This document shows positions 52,853 to 60,314 of a stretch of 64,000 bases of DNA, piece by piece. How positions within the stretch are numbered: position 1 is the first letter of the stretch; each line of letters starts with the position of its first letter. This stretch comes from Bradyrhizobium sp. NFR13 (lineage in GTDB: Bacteria; Pseudomonadota; Alphaproteobacteria; Rhizobiales; Xanthobacteraceae), in assembly GCF_900114605.1 (NCBI RefSeq), contig NZ_FOTP01000004.1:372001-436000 (forward strand), read 5' to 3'. Both the position numbers and the translations under genes were made by a program. Under the pieces are notes generated by a model. It saw only the letters and a program-made list of their open reading frames with translations, did not search any database and was not told where the DNA came from.

Positions 52853-54271
52853 TTATTCGTCCAGTATCCATGTGTCCTTGGTGCCGCCGCCCTGGCTGGA
52901 ATTCACCACCAGCGAGCCTTCCTTCAGCGCCACGCGGGTCAGGCCGCCTGCAACGATGGACACGCTCTTGCTGCCCGTGAGCACGAAGGGGCGCAGATCG
53001 ACGTGACGCGGTGCGAGGCCCGACTCGGTGCAGGTCGGGCAGGTCGACAGCGCCAGCGTCGGCTGGGCGATGAAGCCTTCGGGCTCGCGCTTGAGCTTGT
53101 CGCGGAAGGCTTCGATGGTCGCCTTGGTGGCGGCCGGACCGATCAGCATGCCGTAGCCGCCGGAGCCATGGACTTCCTTGACGACGAGTTCGCTTAAGTG
53201 ATCGAGTACATAAGCGAGATCGCCGGCCTCACGGCAGCGCCAGGTCGGCACATTCTTCAGGATCGGCTCTTCGCCGAGATAGAACTTCACCACTTCCGGC
53301 ATGTAGCTGTAGATCGCCTTGTCGTCGGCGATGCCGGTGCCGACCGCGTTGGCCAGCGTGACGTTGCCGGCCATATAGGCGGACATCAGGCCGGGGACGC
53401 CGAGTGCTGAATCCGGACGGAAGGTGAGGGGATCGAGGAAATCGTCATCGACGCGGCGATAGATCACGTCGACGCGTTTGAGCCCTTCGGTGGTGCGCAT
53501 GAAGACTTCATCGTTCTTGACGATGAGGTCGCGGCCCTCGACCAGTTCGACGCCGAGCTTGTCGGCCAGGAATGAGTGTTCGTAGTAAGCCGAATTGTAG
53601 ACGCCGGGTGTCATCAGCGCGACGGTCGGCTCCGTCGAGGCGCTGCGTGGTGCCACGGAGCGCAGGCAGGACAACAGCTCGTCCGGATATTTCTCGACCG
53701 GCGCGACGCGATGCCGCGCGAACAGGTCGGGAAAAAGCCGCATCATGATCTCGCGGTTCTCCAGCATATAGGAGACGCCGGAGGGGGTGCGGGCATTGTC
53801 CTCGAGGACGAAGAATTCATCCGGATTGGTGCGGACGATATCGATGCCGGCGATATGCACATAGACATCGTGGGGGACGTCCTGGCCGTTCATCTCCGGA
53901 CGGAAGACCGGGTTCTGGAAGATCAGGTCATCCGGGATCAGGCCGGCGCGGAGGATTTCGCGACCGTGATAGATGTCCTTGAGGAACATGTTGATGGCGC
54001 GGGTGCGCTGCTTCAGGCCCTTTTCCAGCAGGGTCCATTCCTTGCCGGAAATGATCCGCGGAATGACGTCGAAGGGGATCAGCCGCTCGGTGGATTCGGA
54101 GTCGCCGTAAACCGCGAAGGTGATGCCGATCCGGCGGAACAGCAGCTCCGCTTCCTGGCGGCGATGTTCCAAAGCGTCCGGAGGCGTCTCCTTGAGCCAG
54201 CGGGAGAGTTCTTCATAGGCCGGGCGGAGTTCGCCTTGGGGCCCGTTCATTTCGTCGAACGCGACTGCCAT
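52853..54271 (-). CDS. Circularly permuted ATP-grasp protein
   Basis: A 472-residue circularly permuted ATP-grasp family protein, first gene of the Anbu-type operon. Key motifs: VYVHIAGIDIVRTNPDEFFVLEDN near 155-180, TPSGVSYMLENREIM after it, and the late VKEVHGSGGYGMLIG near 345. These enzymes are predicted amidoligases, joining amino acids or peptides using ATP; no reaction has been firmly assigned here. ATG 54271 is chosen because the long in-frame leader to 54433 is Cys/Arg-rich and unconvincing. No signal peptide, so cytoplasmic. Confidence 0.9.
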   Translation of the reverse strand: MAVAFDEMNGPQGELRPAYEELSRWLKETPPDALEHRRQEAELLFRRIGITFAVYGDSESTERLIPFDVIPRIISGKEWTLLEKGLKQRTRAINMFLKDIYHGREILRAGLIPDDLIFQNPVFRPEMNGQDVPHDVYVHIAGIDIVRTNPDEFFVLEDNARTPSGVSYMLENREIMMRLFPDLFARHRVAPVEKYPDELLSCLRSVAPRSASTEPTVALMTPGVYNSAYYEHSFLADKLGVELVEGRDLIVKNDEVFMRTTEGLKRVDVIYRRVDDDFLDPLTFRPDSALGVPGLMSAYMAGNVTLANAVGTGIADDKAIYSYMPEVVKFYLGEEPILKNVPTWRCREAGDLAYVLDHLSELVVKEVHGSGGYGMLIGPAATKATIEAFRDKLKREPEGFIAQPTLALSTCPTCTESGLAPRHVDLRPFVLTGSKSVSIVAGGLTRVALKEGSLVVNSSQGGGTKDTWILDE

Positions 54272-54492
54272 GTACCCTGACTGTTGTTTCGAGGCCGTAC
54301 GGAGATTGCACGACTGAAAGGGATGGTAGCAAGGGGCGGGCCAGCACGATATGCATTCAACAAGAGCAATTCGTATGAGATGCGTGTAAAGCTGCCTGAA
54401 AAAACGGCTGGACGCTGCTCGTTTCGGCAGCAAAACCCCGTGACATCAGGACTTTGCCTGCGCATGGTCCCGGGAATGGTGAGGAACGACGA

Positions 54493-55227
54493 ATGACCGA
54501 GATTGTGACCGCGGGCATCCTGGTGATCGGCGACGAGATTCTGTCAGGTCGGACCAAGGACAAGAACATCGGCTTCATTGCCGAGTATCTCACTAATATC
54601 GGCATCGACCTCAAGGAAGTCCGCGTCGTCTCCGACGATGAGCCGGATATTGTCGCGGCACTCAATGCGCTGCGTAAACGTTACACCTACGTTTTTACCA
54701 CTGGCGGCATCGGACCCACCCATGACGACATCACGGCGGATGCGGTTGCCAAGGCGTTCGGCGTCAAGATCGATCATCATCCCGAAGTGGTCGCGCGCTT
54801 TCAGGAGCGTTTCGGCGCTGACCTCAACGAAGCCCGGCTGCGGATGGCCCGCATTCCCGACGGCGCCGACCTGATCCAGAGCGCAACGATTTTGGCGCCC
54901 GGCTTCAAGATCGACAATGTGATCGTGATGGCCGGCGTGCCGTCGATCATGCAGGCGATGATGGATATCGTTGCGCCAAAGCTGAAGTCCGGCGTACGCA
55001 TGCTGTCCGACACGGTGAAGGCCAATGCGCGTGAAGGCGATGTCGGCGGTCCGCTACGCGATATCGCGAAGGCGCATCCGGATACGATCATTGGCAGCTA
55101 TCCGTTTATGGACGAACAGGGCAAGCCGAACACCAATCTGGTGGTGCGTTCGCGCGACCAGGATAAGCTCAATGCGGCAATGGAGGCCGTCAAGGCGATG
55201 TTGGCGACAATCAACGCGCCCAAGTGA
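54493..55227 (+). CDS. CinA/MoaB-type molybdopterin-binding protein
   Basis: A 244-residue protein containing the CinA N-terminal (COG1058) MoCF_biosynth fold: AGILVIGDEILSGRTKDKN near residue 6, TTGGIGPTHDDITADAVAKAFG near 73, and MAGVPSIMQAMMD near 147. It lacks the C-terminal NMN amidohydrolase domain of full-length CinA. Function may be in competence-like DNA metabolism, nicotinamide or molybdopterin chemistry; unresolved. ATG 54493 follows GGAACGACG and begins MTEIVTAGIL. It is divergent from the ATP-grasp gene. Confidence 0.86.
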   Translation: MTEIVTAGILVIGDEILSGRTKDKNIGFIAEYLTNIGIDLKEVRVVSDDEPDIVAALNALRKRYTYVFTTGGIGPTHDDITADAVAKAFGVKIDHHPEVVARFQERFGADLNEARLRMARIPDGADLIQSATILAPGFKIDNVIVMAGVPSIMQAMMDIVAPKLKSGVRMLSDTVKANAREGDVGGPLRDIAKAHPDTIIGSYPFMDEQGKPNTNLVVRSRDQDKLNAAMEAVKAMLATINAPK

Positions 55228-55290
55228 AATTAAACGAGCAGATCAACATAAGTCCGGCCGCCCGAGGGCGACCGATGTGAGGAGACGAAT

Positions 55291-55815
55291 ATGGCCGATC
55301 ATCCGGAATTGAGTGCTGAGGAGCGCGCCGGGAAGGCATTCCCGGTGTCTTGGGATCAATTCCATCGCGATTGCCGCGCGCTGACCTGGCGGCTGAGCAG
55401 CGCCGGTCCATTTCATGCGATCATCGCCATCACACGCGGCGGGCTTGTCCCAGCGGCGATCGTGGCGCGCGAACTCGGCGTCCGCGTCATCGATACGGTG
55501 TGCATCGCGAGCTATGAGCACAATAAGCGCGGCGAGTTGCAGGTGCTGAAGGGGCTTTCGGCCGATGCGTTGAAACTCGGTGGCGGCGACGGCAAGGGCC
55601 TCCTGATCATCGACGACCTCGTCGATACCGGCAAGACGGCACGCATCGTCCGCGACATGCTGCCCAAAGCGCACTTTGCGACGGTCTATGCCAAGCCGAT
55701 GGGGCGCCCTCTGGTCGACACCTTCATCACCGAAGTCTCGCAGGATACTTGGATCTTCTTCCCGTGGGATCTCGGCCTGTCGTTCCAGCCGCCGATGCGC
55801 GAAGGCGCAGGCTAG
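55291..55815 (+). CDS. gpt: Xanthine phosphoribosyltransferase
   Basis: A 174-residue purine phosphoribosyltransferase salvaging xanthine or guanine to its nucleotide. The PRPP-binding signature [14 protein letters not shown] near residue 103 is intact, and the [23 protein letters not shown] block near 40 is typical of Gpt. The C-terminal [13 protein letters not shown] is a Gpt marker. ATG 55291 follows AGGAGACGAAT. It may share a transcript with the CinA-like gene 63 bases upstream. Confidence 0.92.
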   Translation: MADHPELSAEERAGKAFPVSWDQFHRDCRALTWRLSSAGPFHAIIAITRGGLVPAAIVARELGVRVIDTVCIASYEHNKRGELQVLKGLSADALKLGGGDGKGLLIIDDLVDTGKTARIVRDMLPKAHFATVYAKPMGRPLVDTFITEVSQDTWIFFPWDLGLSFQPPMREGAG

Positions 55816-55838
55816 GCTTTCGTTGCGAGGAGACGCGA

Positions 55839-56456
55839 TTGCCACTGCAAAATCGTGTCACGCCGACAGGCGATATCGTTGCGACGCCGGAGCGCGGAAC
55901 GTTCACCGGCAATCGCGGCATCATCCATGATCCGTCGACTAAGACACTCCTGAAAAGGCGCTGGTCCAATCCTGCCTGGATCACCTGTGTCTGCGAATTT
56001 CGCGGGCGTCGCCGCGATGTCATGGCGACACGCAGCTGGACCGAGCTGTTCTTCCTCGACGAGGCCACATCCTTCGCGGCCGGTCACCGCCCATGCTTCT
56101 ACTGCCGCCGCGACGACGCGAACCGCTTTCGCGCAGCGTGGGAGGAGGGCAACGACGTCATGCGTGTGCGGGCGACGGAGATCGATGCGGTGCTGCATCG
56201 GGAGCGGCTGGATAACAGGAAGAAGCGATTGCATCTGCTGGATGGACCTGTTGAGGCATTGCCGGATGGGGCGATGGTGCAGGCGGGTGACGAAAGCTAT
56301 CTGATCGCGCAGGGGCGGGCGTTGCGATGGTCGTTTGCGGGCTATCGCGCGGCGGATGTCGAACTCGTCGATGCGCACCTGCTGACGCCGCCAGCTACGT
56401 TGAATGCATTTCGCGCCGGCTATCGTCCGCTGCTGCACAAGAGTGCCGGTCTGTAG
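55839..56456 (+). CDS. Conserved hypothetical protein (MPLQNRVTP family)
   Basis: A 205-residue protein that I recognise only as conserved in Bradyrhizobium-like genomes. It begins with PLQNRVTPTGDIVATPERG, has a central CFYCRRDDANRF (CxxC) near residue 88, and a helical C-terminal part (AADVELVDAHLLTPPATLNAFRAG). The CxxC may bind zinc. TTG 55839 was chosen because GGAG is 8 bases upstream and it starts the family consensus; the in-frame extension to 55749 overlaps gpt. Function unknown. Confidence 0.7.
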   Translation: MPLQNRVTPTGDIVATPERGTFTGNRGIIHDPSTKTLLKRRWSNPAWITCVCEFRGRRRDVMATRSWTELFFLDEATSFAAGHRPCFYCRRDDANRFRAAWEEGNDVMRVRATEIDAVLHRERLDNRKKRLHLLDGPVEALPDGAMVQAGDESYLIAQGRALRWSFAGYRAADVELVDAHLLTPPATLNAFRAGYRPLLHKSAGL

Positions 56457-56463
56457 TCAAATT

Positions 56464-56596
56464 CGTCATTCCGGGATGCACGTAAGTCGGCATAGCCGAC
56501 TGGAGTGCAGGCCCGGAATCCTGAGATGTTCAGCGCCTAACCGCACGGGATTCCGGGTTCGCGTGCAGCTGGCGCTGCCCGCGCCCCGGAATGACG
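56464..56596. repeat. REP-like palindromic element with 12-base terminal inverted repeat
   Basis: CGTCATTCCGGG (56464-56475) and CCCGGAATGACG (56585-56596) are perfect reverse complements. Inside are the AGTCGGC/GCCGACT hairpin (56485-56501) and further TTCCGGG/CCCGGAA pairs, giving two tandem hairpins. Same core as the element at 8852-9010. It lies between convergent genes. Confidence 0.85.
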
Positions 56597-56618
56597 GCTG
56601 AGGCACTAAGCGTACGTC

Positions 56619-57641
56619 TTATCCCAGCTTCTGCCGCGCCAACTTCGCACCCGCACCCAGGGCCCGCAGCTTCGCTTCGGCGATATCCCGCTGCATCGGC
56701 GCCATGCCGCAATTGGTCGTCGGCACGATCTTGTCCTTCGGTACGTGTTTCATCACGGCCTCGATGGTGGCGACCACATCCTCCGGCGTCTCGACCGTAT
56801 CGCTGGCGACATCGATCACGCCGGCCTGCACGACCTTGTTTTTCAGCAGCCCCAGCAATTCCAGCGGCACGCGCGAATTGCGGCATTCGATGGCGACTTG
56901 CTGGATCGGGCTGGCGTCGATGGCCGGGAAGATCTCCTCATATTGCCGCCACTCGCTGCCGAGGGTTTCCTTCCAGTCAGTATTGGCCTTGATGCCGTAG
57001 CCGTAGCAGATGTGAACGGCTGTCGCGCAAGTGAGGCCCTGCGCGGCGCGCTCCAGCGCCTTGACGCCCCAGTCGGCAGCTTCGTCCATGAAGACGTTGA
57101 AGGCCGGCTCGTCGAACTGGATCATGTCGACGCCGTCGGCCTGCAGGGCGAGCGCTTCCTGATTGAGAAGCTCCGCAAAGGCGAAGGCCATCTTGACGCG
57201 GTCGCCGTAATAGCTGTCGGACAGGGTGTCGATGATGGTCATCGGGCCGGGCAGGGTGAACTTGAACTTGTTCTTTGTGTGTGCGCGGGCAGCCTGCGCC
57301 TCGAAGGCGTGAACGCGGCCCTTGAGCTGCAATGGTGCGATCACCTGCGGCACCATCGCTTTGTAGCGATCCTTGCGGATGCCCATCTCGACCTTGTGGG
57401 CGAAGTCGATGCCGTCGACCTTTTCCAGAAAGCCATGGACAAAATGCTGCCGCGCCTGTTCGCCCTCGGTGACGATGTCGACGCCGGCGTCTTCCTGCAC
57501 CTTCACCGCCAGCAGCGTCGCATCGCGCTTCGCGCGGGCCAGTTCGTCGCCAGAGGAGCGCCAGGTCGGCCACAGCTTGTTGGGCTCGGCGAGCCATTCG
57601 GGTTTCGGCAGCGAGCCGGCGATGGTGGTTGGAAACAGCAT
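56619..57641 (-). CDS. MetE-like cobalamin-independent methionine synthase, core domain
   Basis: A 340-residue protein equivalent to the C-terminal catalytic domain of MetE; homocysteine methyltransferases of this short type occur as stand-alone core enzymes. The zinc ligands are present: His and Cys in AVHICYGYG near residue 217, Glu in AIECRNSRV near 258, and the final Cys in TTNCGMAPM near 319. FDEPAFNV near 176 is also conserved. It lacks the N-terminal half, so folate use differs from full MetE. ATG 57641 is chosen, since the extension to 57767 is not family-like. Confidence 0.85.
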   Translation of the reverse strand: MLFPTTIAGSLPKPEWLAEPNKLWPTWRSSGDELARAKRDATLLAVKVQEDAGVDIVTEGEQARQHFVHGFLEKVDGIDFAHKVEMGIRKDRYKAMVPQVIAPLQLKGRVHAFEAQAARAHTKNKFKFTLPGPMTIIDTLSDSYYGDRVKMAFAFAELLNQEALALQADGVDMIQFDEPAFNVFMDEAADWGVKALERAAQGLTCATAVHICYGYGIKANTDWKETLGSEWRQYEEIFPAIDASPIQQVAIECRNSRVPLELLGLLKNKVVQAGVIDVASDTVETPEDVVATIEAVMKHVPKDKIVPTTNCGMAPMQRDIAEAKLRALGAGAKLARQKLG

Positions 57642-57765
57642 TTGTTCGCTCCCCGGAAATTGTGTTTTGCGGAGGCCTATCTGCCACGTTCCTGACCCTC
57701 CGTATATGGGATTGGCGCACCCATAAGGGAGGGCTAGGATCGACCAAAACGCCTCGAGGGACACC

Positions 57766-58473
57766 ATGATCGACCTGCATTACGCACCGACGCCGAATGG
57801 CTGGAAAATCTCGATCATGCTGGAGGAATGCGGGCTGCCTTATACAGTCGTCCCCATGCAGCTCGGCCGCGGCGACCAGCACAAGCCGGATTTCCTCAAG
57901 CTCAGCCCCAATGGCCGGATGCCGGCCATTGTCGATCATGCGCCCGCTGATGGCGGCGATCCGGTGTCGATCTTCGAGAGCGGCGCGATCCTGATCTATC
58001 TCGCGGAGAAGTGCGGCCGGTTCATGCCGACCGAGATGCGCAAGCGTTTCGACGTCATGCAGTGGCTGATGTGGCAGATGGGCGGGCTCGGTCCGATGCT
58101 CGGCCAGAACGGACATTTCCTGCTCTATGCGCCCGAGAAGATTCCCTATGCGATGGATCGCTATACCCGCGAGGCGAAGCGTCTGTATGGCGTGCTCGAC
58201 GCGCATCTCGGCGAGGGCTGCGATTACATCGCCGGTGACTACTCCATCGCCGATATGGCGTGCTTTCCCTGGATCATGACCCATAAGGCGCAGGGCCTCA
58301 CGCTGGATGATTTCCCGCATGTGAAGCGCTGGTTTGCGCTGGTCCGCGCTCGGCCGCAGGTGCAGGCCGGCCTTGCTGTCGGCAAGCAGGAGAAGAAGCC
58401 GATGGATGAGCAGGCGCGGAAGATCATGTTCGGCGTCGATGCGCCGGCGCATGCGCAGGCACAGCAGCAGTAA
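57766..58473 (+). CDS. Glutathione S-transferase family protein (YfcG-like)
   Basis: A 235-residue GST. The N-terminal thioredoxin-like domain has YAPTPNGWKISIMLEECGLPYTVVP near residue 4 (shown in part), NGRMPAIVDH near 46, and the glutathione-binding ESGAILIYLAEKCG near 67. The C-terminal helical domain runs from about 90 to 215. It resembles disulfide-bond-type GSTs such as YfcG and YghU. The tail (KKPMDEQARKIMFGVD) is unremarkable. It is transcribed divergently from the MetE-like gene. Confidence 0.9.
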   Translation: MIDLHYAPTPNGWKISIMLEECGLPYTVVPMQLGRGDQHKPDFLKLSPNGRMPAIVDHAPADGGDPVSIFESGAILIYLAEKCGRFMPTEMRKRFDVMQWLMWQMGGLGPMLGQNGHFLLYAPEKIPYAMDRYTREAKRLYGVLDAHLGEGCDYIAGDYSIADMACFPWIMTHKAQGLTLDDFPHVKRWFALVRARPQVQAGLAVGKQEKKPMDEQARKIMFGVDAPAHAQAQQQ

Positions 58474-58486
58474 TATTAACTCCACT

Positions 58487-58568
58487 GTCGTCACCCGGCT
58501 TGACCGGGTGACCCAGTAGACACCGGCAGCAGTGTTTACTGGATTACCCGCTTTCGCGGGTGATGACA
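58487..58568. repeat. Cloverleaf-like intergenic repeat with three hairpins
   Basis: Arm 1: TCACCCGG (58491-58498) with CCGGGTGA (58504-58511). Arm 2: CCAGTAGACAC with GTGTTTACTGG, one G-T pair. Arm 3: ACCCGC (58546-58551) with GCGGGT (58556-58561). Outer ends GTCGTCACCC and GGGTGATGAC pair imperfectly. Related repeats are frequent in Bradyrhizobiaceae. It lies between the GST and isomerase genes. Confidence 0.75.
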
Positions 58569-58609
58569 AAAGGAGCGAAACAACAAAGAAACAAAACGAG
58601 GAAACACCC

Positions 58610-59239
58610 ATGATCGAATTCTTCTTCGACTGTTCCAGCCCCTGGACCTATCTCGCCTTCCACAACATCCAGCCGCTCGCGAAGGAGTTTGGTGAGGAGA
58701 TCTCGTGGCGGCCCATTCTGGTTGGCGGCATTTTCAATTCGATCAATCCCAGCGTCTATGCCTCGCGCGAAACCCCGGTGCCGGCAAAGGCGCGCTATAT
58801 GAAGAAGGATCTCGGTGATTGGGCGCGCTCGGCGGGCCTTGCCATCAAGATGCCACCGACGGTGTTTCCGGTGAACAGCGTCAAGGCGATGCGCGGCTGC
58901 ATCTGGCTTGGAAACGATGCGATGGTGCCATTTGCGCGCGCGGTGTTCGAAGCCTATTGGGGCGAGGACAGGGATATCTCGAAAGATGATGTTCTCGCGG
59001 AGATCTGTACGCGCACCGGCATCGATCCTGCGAAATTCTTCGCGGGTATTGGCGATCAGGCGATCAAGGATCAGCTCAAGGCGAACACCGACGACGTGAT
59101 CGCACGGGGTGGCTTCGGCTCGCCGACCATCTATCTCGGCAAGACCGACATGTATTTCGGCAATGATCGCCTGCCGCTGATCCGCGAGGCGCTGCAGCGT
59201 CGCAAGGCTGGCGCTGCAAGCGCCGAGAGTGCCGCCTGA
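58610..59239 (+). CDS. DsbA-family 2-hydroxychromene-2-carboxylate isomerase-like protein
   Basis: A 209-residue thioredoxin-fold protein of the HCCA isomerase/DsbA family. FFFDCSSPWTYLAFHNIQPL near residue 4 carries the Ser-Pro-Trp active-site motif, and the late GGFGSPTIYLGKTDMYFGNDRL near 170 is the typical C-terminal strand. HCCA isomerases act in naphthalene and related aromatic degradation and may use glutathione. ATG 58610 is preferred; a longer in-frame start at 58532 would read the repeat. It overlaps the quinone oxidoreductase gene by 1 base. Confidence 0.88.
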   Translation: MIEFFFDCSSPWTYLAFHNIQPLAKEFGEEISWRPILVGGIFNSINPSVYASRETPVPAKARYMKKDLGDWARSAGLAIKMPPTVFPVNSVKAMRGCIWLGNDAMVPFARAVFEAYWGEDRDISKDDVLAEICTRTGIDPAKFFAGIGDQAIKDQLKANTDDVIARGGFGSPTIYLGKTDMYFGNDRLPLIREALQRRKAGAASAESAA

Positions 59240-60216
59240 TGCCGAGAGCAATCGTTTGCCGTGAGCTCGGGTCGCCTGAAAGCCTGCGCCTCGAACAATT
59301 TGCATCGGTGCCGCTGACCCCCGGGCAGGTCCGCGTTGCCGTGCGCGCCGCGGGCATCAACTTCCCGGATATTTTGATGGCGGCCGGCGAATATCAGCTC
59401 AAGCCCGAACTGCCGTTCACGCCGGGCATGGAAGCGGCGGGCGACGTCAGCGAAGTCGCCGGCGATGTGCCGGGCCTCGCGGTCGGGGATCGCGTTATCG
59501 TCAAGCTTCGTCATGGCGGTTATGCCGACGAGGTCGTGGTGACGCCGGCACAACTCACTCCGCTGCCGTCGACATTCGACTACGCGGAGGGGGCGACGTT
59601 CCTTGCGGCGCATGGCACCGCGCATCACGCGCTGGTCGACCGTGGCCAGATCAAGCCGGGTGAAGTGCTGCTGGTGCATGGCGGCGGTGGCGGCGTCGGT
59701 CTGGCGGCGGTGGAGATCGGAAAGCTGTTGGGCGCCACGGTCATCGCGGCTGCATCCTCGGAAGAGAAGCTTGCAGTCGCCAAAGCGCGCGGTGCGGATC
59801 ATGGTATGCTGTATGGCTCCGAACCGTTCCGTGACGCGGTAAAGCGCATCACCGAGGGGCGCGGTGTCGATGTGGTCTTCGATCCGGTCGGTGGCGAGAT
59901 CTTCGAGCAAAGCCTGCGCTGCATCAATTGGGGAGCCCGCCTGCTGGTGATCGGCTTCACCGGTGGTATCGGTGTGGCGAAAACCAATCTCGTGCTCATC
60001 AAAGGTGCCAGCGTGCTCGGCGTTCGGGCAGGCGAGGCGGCGCGGCGCGATCCCGCAATCGGCGAGGCGCGTTTGAAGTCGCTATTCGAATGGGCCGAGG
60101 CCGGAAAAGTCCGGCCAAATATCTCTCATCGATTGCCGCTAGCTGACGTTGCGCAGGCCATGCGACTCCTCACCGAACGCAAGGCCATCGGTCGCGTCGC
60201 GCTCATGATGGACTGA
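59239..60216 (+). CDS. NADPH:quinone oxidoreductase / zinc-independent MDR protein
   Basis: A 325-residue medium-chain dehydrogenase/reductase of the quinone-oxidoreductase branch. There are no zinc ligands. Rossmann motif VHGGGGGVGLAAVEIGKLLGA near residue 145 and GMEAAGDVSEVAGDVPGLAVGDRV earlier (near 65) are conserved. ATG 59239 overlaps the previous stop (ATGA), so it is coupled to the DsbA-like isomerase. Together they may form a small aromatic or glutathione detoxification unit. Confidence 0.9.
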   Translation: MPRAIVCRELGSPESLRLEQFASVPLTPGQVRVAVRAAGINFPDILMAAGEYQLKPELPFTPGMEAAGDVSEVAGDVPGLAVGDRVIVKLRHGGYADEVVVTPAQLTPLPSTFDYAEGATFLAAHGTAHHALVDRGQIKPGEVLLVHGGGGGVGLAAVEIGKLLGATVIAAASSEEKLAVAKARGADHGMLYGSEPFRDAVKRITEGRGVDVVFDPVGGEIFEQSLRCINWGARLLVIGFTGGIGVAKTNLVLIKGASVLGVRAGEAARRDPAIGEARLKSLFEWAEAGKVRPNISHRLPLADVAQAMRLLTERKAIGRVALMMD

Positions 60217-60272
60217 CTAATTTTTAGTCAAGGTAGAACGAGGGTTCCTTTACGAATTGCACGTAAAACGAG

Positions 60273-60307
60273 TGTTGTTGCACGAGCATGACATGTTGTT
60301 GAACGAG
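60273..60307. promoter_or_regulatory. Direct repeats upstream of the chemoreceptor
   Basis: TGTTGTTGCACGAG (60273-60286) and TGTTGTTGAACGAG (60294-60307) share 13 of 14 bases and start 21 bases apart, two helical turns. AACGAG recurs at 60237-60242 and 60267-60272. All lie just before the receptor start at 60315. A binding site for a dimeric activator is possible. Confidence 0.5.
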
Positions 60308-60314
60308 AGTGATC

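Noticed and set aside
58487-58568. Possible tRNA because of three arms
   Set aside because: No acceptor stem, T-loop sequence or CCA context; spacing does not fit a tRNA.
56977-58611. Minus-strand 544-codon open frame
   Set aside because: Crosses the MetE-like and GST genes and the repeat; no ribosome-binding site or motifs.
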